In this document: positions 60,664 to 64,000 of the stretch, in pieces
How positions within the stretch are numbered: position 1 is the stretch's first letter
How the letters are laid out: the number at the start of each line of letters is the position of its first letter
Origin: Nitrospira sp. UBA5698
Lineage (GTDB): Bacteria > Nitrospirota > Nitrospiria > Nitrospirales > Nitrospiraceae
Reading direction: 5' to 3'
NCBI GenBank assembly: GCA_002420115.1
Contig: DIHK01000007.1
Location: 46,601-110,600 of the forward strand
Length of the DNA stretch: 64,000 nucleotides
The notes under the pieces: generated by a model
Database searches by the model: none
Told to the model about the DNA's origin: nothing
Seen by the model: the letters and a program-made list of their open reading frames with translations, nothing else
Position numbers and translations under genes: made by a program

Positions 60664-61593
60664 ATGGGCGCATTACGAATTCTTACCGTGTGTCTTGCTG
60701 GTTGGGGTTTTCTGTTTCTGCCCGATGGGTTCGCGACAGCGGCCGAAAGCCGAGCAGCGAAACCTGAGACGCTGCTCGTTCAGGGGAAACCGCAGGACCT
60801 CAACGGGGCCAACGGCGAAACCAAATCCGGAGACAAGGGCAAATCTTCCACAAACAGATCTGCCGTCTCCTTTCCTGAACTCCATGGAAAAGATGGCGCA
60901 CCGATGATGTTGGTGCCTGCCGGAGAATTTATTATGGGAAGCGACAGGGGAGATGAAGACGAAGCCCCTGTGCATCGAGTGTATTTGAATACGTTCTACA
61001 TCGATAAGTTTGAAGTCACGAATGCACGATTCGCCAAGTATGTCGAGGCGATCCAGAGTGAGCCGCCATGGGGATTTTCTGATAAAGAGACTCCGGTGGT
61101 TCATGCCGATCGTCCAGTGCGCTGGGTGAGCTGGATGGATGCCATGGGGTACTGTCTCTGGGTCGGGAAGCGGCTTCCCACGGAAGCGGAGTGGGAAAAA
61201 GCTGCGCGCGGGACGGACGAGCGACTGTATCCATGGGGGAACGATCCACCGACACCGGTGCATGCCGTCTATGGACTCAAGGAAGGTGGTGCGGAGGCGG
61301 TGTCGGTCATCGGCGATCACCACATGGGGCAGAGCCCGTACGGGGTCCAGGACTTGGCCGGTAATCTCTACGAATGGGTGATGGACTGGTACGCGGAAGA
61401 TTTTTATTCCAGCTTTATCAATAACCCCGCCATCAATCCCCGTGGTCCCAGCGAGGGGACGGCAAAAGTCCAGCGGGGCGGGTCATACATCAACACCCCC
61501 TATCGACTTCGCTCATCGTTCCGGACCAAAGGCGATCCAACTGAACAGGATCCGAACGTCGGTTTCCGTTGCGCACAGGGTGTTCCCAAGTAG
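60664..61593 (+). CDS. Formylglycine-generating-enzyme-fold (SUMF1) exported protein
   Basis: A 309-residue exported protein. Signal peptide (LTVCLAGWGFLFLPDGFATA) and a ~60-residue linker precede a FGE-sulfatase domain: MLVPAGEFIMGSDRG, VRWVSWMDAMGYCLWVGKRL, TEAEWEKAARG, DLAGNLYEWVMDWY and RGGSYINTP. In true FGEs such domains oxidise a Cys in sulfatases; many bacterial relatives have other roles. No sulfatase gene is near. GAGAGGAAGGA precedes ATG 60664. Confidence 0.82.
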   Translation: MGALRILTVCLAGWGFLFLPDGFATAAESRAAKPETLLVQGKPQDLNGANGETKSGDKGKSSTNRSAVSFPELHGKDGAPMMLVPAGEFIMGSDRGDEDEAPVHRVYLNTFYIDKFEVTNARFAKYVEAIQSEPPWGFSDKETPVVHADRPVRWVSWMDAMGYCLWVGKRLPTEAEWEKAARGTDERLYPWGNDPPTPVHAVYGLKEGGAEAVSVIGDHHMGQSPYGVQDLAGNLYEWVMDWYAEDFYSSFINNPAINPRGPSEGTAKVQRGGSYINTPYRLRSSFRTKGDPTEQDPNVGFRCAQGVPK

Positions 61594-61684
61594 CCGAAGT
61601 CTTGAACGATCTGGTCGGTGACCAGCATATCTTGTGGAACTGTCAGGCTAAGGGTCTAGGCTCACCACCACAAAGGAGTGGCTT

Positions 61685-62503
61685 ATGAAGCAATATCGGG
61701 TAAAACCAGGTGGCCAGCTCTCATTAAAACAGTATGATCCAGCTGACACCGGCGACTACAAACAAAACGATCAAGGTAAGGAAAAGGCCAAAGCGGAGAC
61801 AGCCAAGCTCATCGCCAGCCTCGATGGACTCCAAGAGCGACTCTATGCCAACGCCACTCGATCTCTCCTCATTGTGCTGCAGGGAATGGATACGAGCGGA
61901 AAAGACGGAACCATCAAGAGTGTGATGTCTGGAGTGAATCCGCAAGGCTGTAAGGTAGTGGCGTTCAAGGCGCCGTCTAAGGATGAATTGGCTCATGACT
62001 TTCTCTGGCGCGTGCACCGTGAAGTCCCTCCTAAAGGCTACATCGGGATCTTTAATCGTTCCCATTACGAAGACGTCTTGATTACCCGAGTGCACGGTTG
62101 GGTATCTGGCAAAGCGGTCAAGCGCCGCTTCGACCAAATCAAGGAATTCGAGGAGTTGCTGACTGAGAGTGGCACGACCGTGCTCAAGTTTTTTCTCCAT
62201 ATCTCAAAGGACGAACAGAAAGAGAGGCTGACGGCCCGTATTACCGATCCGGAAAAACGCTGGAAATGGAATTCGGGAGATCTGGAGGAGCGGAAGTTGT
62301 GGAATGAGTATCTCAAGGCGTTCGAAGATGTCATGTCGGCGACCAGTACCGACTGCGCCCCTTGGTACATTGTCCCAGCCAACCGGAAATGGTACCGCAA
62401 TCTCGTGGTCGCGGATCGCATCGTGAATGTATTGGAGAACATGAAACTCAAGACACCTCCAGCGCCGGACGGTGTGGATTTCAGTAAACTCAGAATCGTG
62501 TAG
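61685..62503 (+). CDS. ppk2: Polyphosphate kinase 2
   Basis: A 272-residue PPK2-family enzyme transferring phosphate between polyphosphate and nucleotides. Walker A GMDTSGKDGTIKSVMSG, then FLWRVHREVPPKGYIGIFNR, HYEDVLITRVHG and LKFFLHISKDEQKERLTARI are characteristic. Length is typical of class I/III. AAAGGAGTGGCTT precedes the ATG; a long hairpin follows. Confidence 0.92.
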   Translation: MKQYRVKPGGQLSLKQYDPADTGDYKQNDQGKEKAKAETAKLIASLDGLQERLYANATRSLLIVLQGMDTSGKDGTIKSVMSGVNPQGCKVVAFKAPSKDELAHDFLWRVHREVPPKGYIGIFNRSHYEDVLITRVHGWVSGKAVKRRFDQIKEFEELLTESGTTVLKFFLHISKDEQKERLTARITDPEKRWKWNSGDLEERKLWNEYLKAFEDVMSATSTDCAPWYIVPANRKWYRNLVVADRIVNVLENMKLKTPPAPDGVDFSKLRIV

Positions 62504-62565
62504 TGCGCGGCCAAGGCAGTGGGTGAAGTGCCGTGACGGACGCTTGGTCATGGGTGAGGCGTGAA

Positions 62566-62605
62566 GCAAGGAGGAGCGTGGCAGGATCGCCGCGCTCCTC
62601 CTTGC
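62566..62605 (+). terminator. Long hairpin after ppk2
   Basis: GCAAGGAGGAGCG (62566-62578) and CGCTCCTCCTTGC (62593-62605) form a perfect 13-bp stem with a 14-base loop, followed by TGTTT. Probable terminator, though the T-run is short. It ends 20 bases before the next gene and could mask ribosome sites. Confidence 0.6.
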
Positions 62606-62624
62606 TGTTTGCGGGGACTGTTTC

Positions 62625-63065
62625 ATGAACTGGATTATGCTGACATGGTGCTTGCGGCTCCTAACCGGTGGTGTGCTTCTGGCCTCGGCTTTGGGAAAGT
62701 CACTTGACCTTCAGGGGTTTGCCGACGTGTTGGTCACCTATCGTCTGTTCCCAGACTGGTCTCTCTGGCTGCTGGCGCTTAGGATCACGGGGATCGAGTG
62801 GGGGCTGACTGCCTGGATTCTTGTCGGATGGCGATTGCCGACGGGGGCACTCTTGGCGATGATGTTGAACAGTCTCTACGCCATAGGGCTCATCGTTACG
62901 CTCTTTCGCGGCCTCGATCTTCCGAACTGTGGATGCTATGGCGTATTTTTCCCACAACCGTTGCGGTGGTATTCTCCACTCGAAGACCTTGCGCTGGCTG
63001 GCATTTGCTATGCATTGTATGTCGGTGCTCAGGTGAGTCGTACGACGCTTGACACGGTTTCCTAA
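62625..63065 (+). CDS. MauE/DoxX-like membrane protein
   Basis: A 146-residue protein with four hydrophobic helices (GGVLLASALGKSLDL, ALRITGIEWGLTAWI, LAMMLNSLYAIGLIVTLF, LAGICYALYVGAQV). The NCGCYG motif after RGLDLP is typical of MauE/DoxX-like proteins linked to thiol or quinone redox. Role unknown here. It starts at ATG 62625. Confidence 0.72.
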   Translation: MNWIMLTWCLRLLTGGVLLASALGKSLDLQGFADVLVTYRLFPDWSLWLLALRITGIEWGLTAWILVGWRLPTGALLAMMLNSLYAIGLIVTLFRGLDLPNCGCYGVFFPQPLRWYSPLEDLALAGICYALYVGAQVSRTTLDTVS

Positions 63066-63179
63066 TAGGCGTAAGGAAACAGGTGCGGCCCATCTATCAA
63101 TCGAAGTTCGAGAGATCGGGTAGACCGCGCGGCTGCCATCCAGGTCTCTCGATGACGTCATCATGAGAGGAGGGTGGAC

Positions 63180-63251
63180 ATGGACGACACAACGCCACCT
63201 GGCCCATCAGGCCCACCGATGCCGGAGTGGGTTTCTCATCGATTCTGCTGA
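63180..63251 (+). CDS. Possible very small Pro-rich protein (23 aa)
   Basis: MDDTTPPGPSGPPMPEWVSH plus a few residues, with GAGAGGAGGGTGGAC directly before the ATG. The ribosome site is good, but the size makes it weak. Confidence 0.3.
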   Translation: MDDTTPPGPSGPPMPEWVSHRFC

Positions 63252-63465
63252 CCGACTTTTTCGCAAGGCGTGCCATTGAGGCACAAGGTGTCCTTCACGA
63301 GAAGGCGAACAGCCATTGAGCGGAGAAATATTCGGGGCAGAAAGTAGGCAATCTCCAGGGAGTGATGAGCTCTTCCCTGGTTGGAAACCCAAGGATCCCA
63401 ACGATCGCGTGGGTCTCGTGGGCCGCGACAACACAGAATAAAGTCGGCGTCCTAAGCGCCAAGTC
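63252..63465 (+). ncRNA. Candidate structured transcript ending at a strong terminator
   Basis: Non-coding stretch with a series of small hairpins: CCTTC-ACGA-GAAGG (63292 region), CCAGGGA/TCCCTGG (63356-63381), TTGG-AAAC-CCAA, CGAC/GTCG and GGCG/CGCC. It ends at an intrinsic terminator. It may be a small RNA or the 3' leader of the preceding transcript. No known family recognised. Confidence 0.3.
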
Positions 63466-63466
63466 A

Positions 63467-63510
63467 CGGGCGACCTCCCACCTCAGTGCAAGGTCGCCCG
63501 TTCTTTTTTT
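63467..63510 (+). terminator. Strong intrinsic terminator
   Basis: CGGGCGACCT (63467-63476) and AGGTCGCCCG (63491-63500) form a perfect 10-bp stem, followed by TTCTTTTTTT. Confidence 0.88.
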
Positions 63511-63600
63511 GAATCCTCATCAGGCACACCTCTTAATCGACGCACACAAGAGTCCCCGGTAGGCGTTTCTTTTTTCGGACAGCTGCCCTACCATAGGGCG

Positions 63601-64000
63601 ATGGGTGAAAAGAAACCTAAGAACCCACCGTTGTCCAAGGGGACCAGACGTCGTCAGAAACCGGGTGGAAGCTCTATAGGATTGGCCGCTGGTGAATTAC
63701 AGGCTGCAGCGCCGCCCGGAGCTGTGGCTGAGCTTCATCAGCAGATAGAAACCGATGGAGGGAGAGTGCTCTCGGCCTACCGGGAACCGTATGGCGGACG
63801 TTGGCTGGTCTTGGCTGCCCTCCCGATCGAGTTGGTTCAACCGACGCCCTACCAGCGTAACATCTCCGACACGCATGTGCGAAAACTGGAAGGAGTGATC
63901 GGAAAAATCGGCCGTTTTCTCGATCCCATTATTACCGTTCGAATTGCAAAGTCTGATCATGCGGCGAAATATTGGACACCGAACGGCAATCATCGCTTGT
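63601..64000 (+). CDS. ParB-like nuclease-domain protein (3' partial)
   Basis: The frame starts at ATG 63601 and is open to the window end (133 codons). A Lys/Arg-rich N-terminus is followed by the ParB N-terminal-domain pattern: VQPTPYQRNISDTHVRKLEG, then YWTPNGNHRL close to the window end, as in ParB/Spo0J-like and related regulators. No clear ribosome site. The C-terminus is not in view. Confidence 0.65.
   Translation, partial: MGEKKPKNPPLSKGTRRRQKPGGSSIGLAAGELQAAAPPGAVAELHQQIETDGGRVLSAYREPYGGRWLVLAALPIELVQPTPYQRNISDTHVRKLEGVIGKIGRFLDPIITVRIAKSDHAAKYWTPNGNHRL

Overview
The window looks like a Nitrospira-type chromosome (Nitrospirota). This is inferred from overall protein character and gene content: zapB/zapA, rny, ymdB and xseA/xseB in a row, many PilZ and small zinc-ribbon proteins, and a di-haem cytochrome c peroxidase divergent from an OxyR-type LysR regulator. 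There is no rRNA to confirm it.

Layout. 1-10.5 kb: housekeeping genes (lytic transglycosylase, ZapB/ZapA, a structured RNA candidate, RNase Y, YmdB, exonuclease VII, TlyA, a sugar epimerase, a rhodanese, Aat). 10.7-13 kb: a 42-residue membrane protein, a GIY-YIG/DUF4357 protein and small hypotheticals. 13.0-18.8 kb (minus): an apparent operon of a periplasmic DsbA-like oxidoreductase followed by three secreted proteins. Their front halves differ (two zinc metalloproteases, one M23-like), but all share related cysteine-rich C-terminal repeats. A hairpin terminator closes it, and a regulator with two LuxR-type HTH domains lies upstream. 20.9-28 kb: an ECF sigma/anti-sigma pair, exported proteins, Der, a HAD phosphatase and a methyltransferase. 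28.3-33.6 kb: leuS-lptE-holA, convergent rpsT, and pyrF.

33.69-50.61 kb is an integrated element in the 3' end of tRNA-His, bounded by a perfect 27-bp direct repeat. It carries a tyrosine integrase, an excisionase-like protein, a tail tape-measure protein, two small-terminase-like proteins, an HNH nuclease, a RepA-like ATPase, an iteron array of TGCAACGAT, tandem XRE regulators, a divergent ribbon-helix-helix pair, and a right-hand cargo of exported proteins, PilZ, zinc ribbon, CheY and a Csp1-like copper-binding protein. No capsid, portal or large terminase is visible, so it is either a decayed prophage or a replicating phage-satellite-like element. The integrase frame runs through the attachment core, so its C-terminus would change on excision.

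50.6-64 kb returns to chromosomal genes: PilZ, small membrane proteins, a BaiN/HI0933-type flavoprotein, exonuclease III, oxyR-like/ccpA, an MscS-like channel, a formylglycine-generating-enzyme-fold protein, PPK2, a MauE/DoxX-like protein and a ParB-like gene cut by the window end.

The two most interesting systems are the DsbA/cysteine-rich protease operon with its tandem-HTH regulator, and the tRNA-His element with its iterons and excision-dependent integrase tail. All functional calls come from reading the sequence, without database searches.
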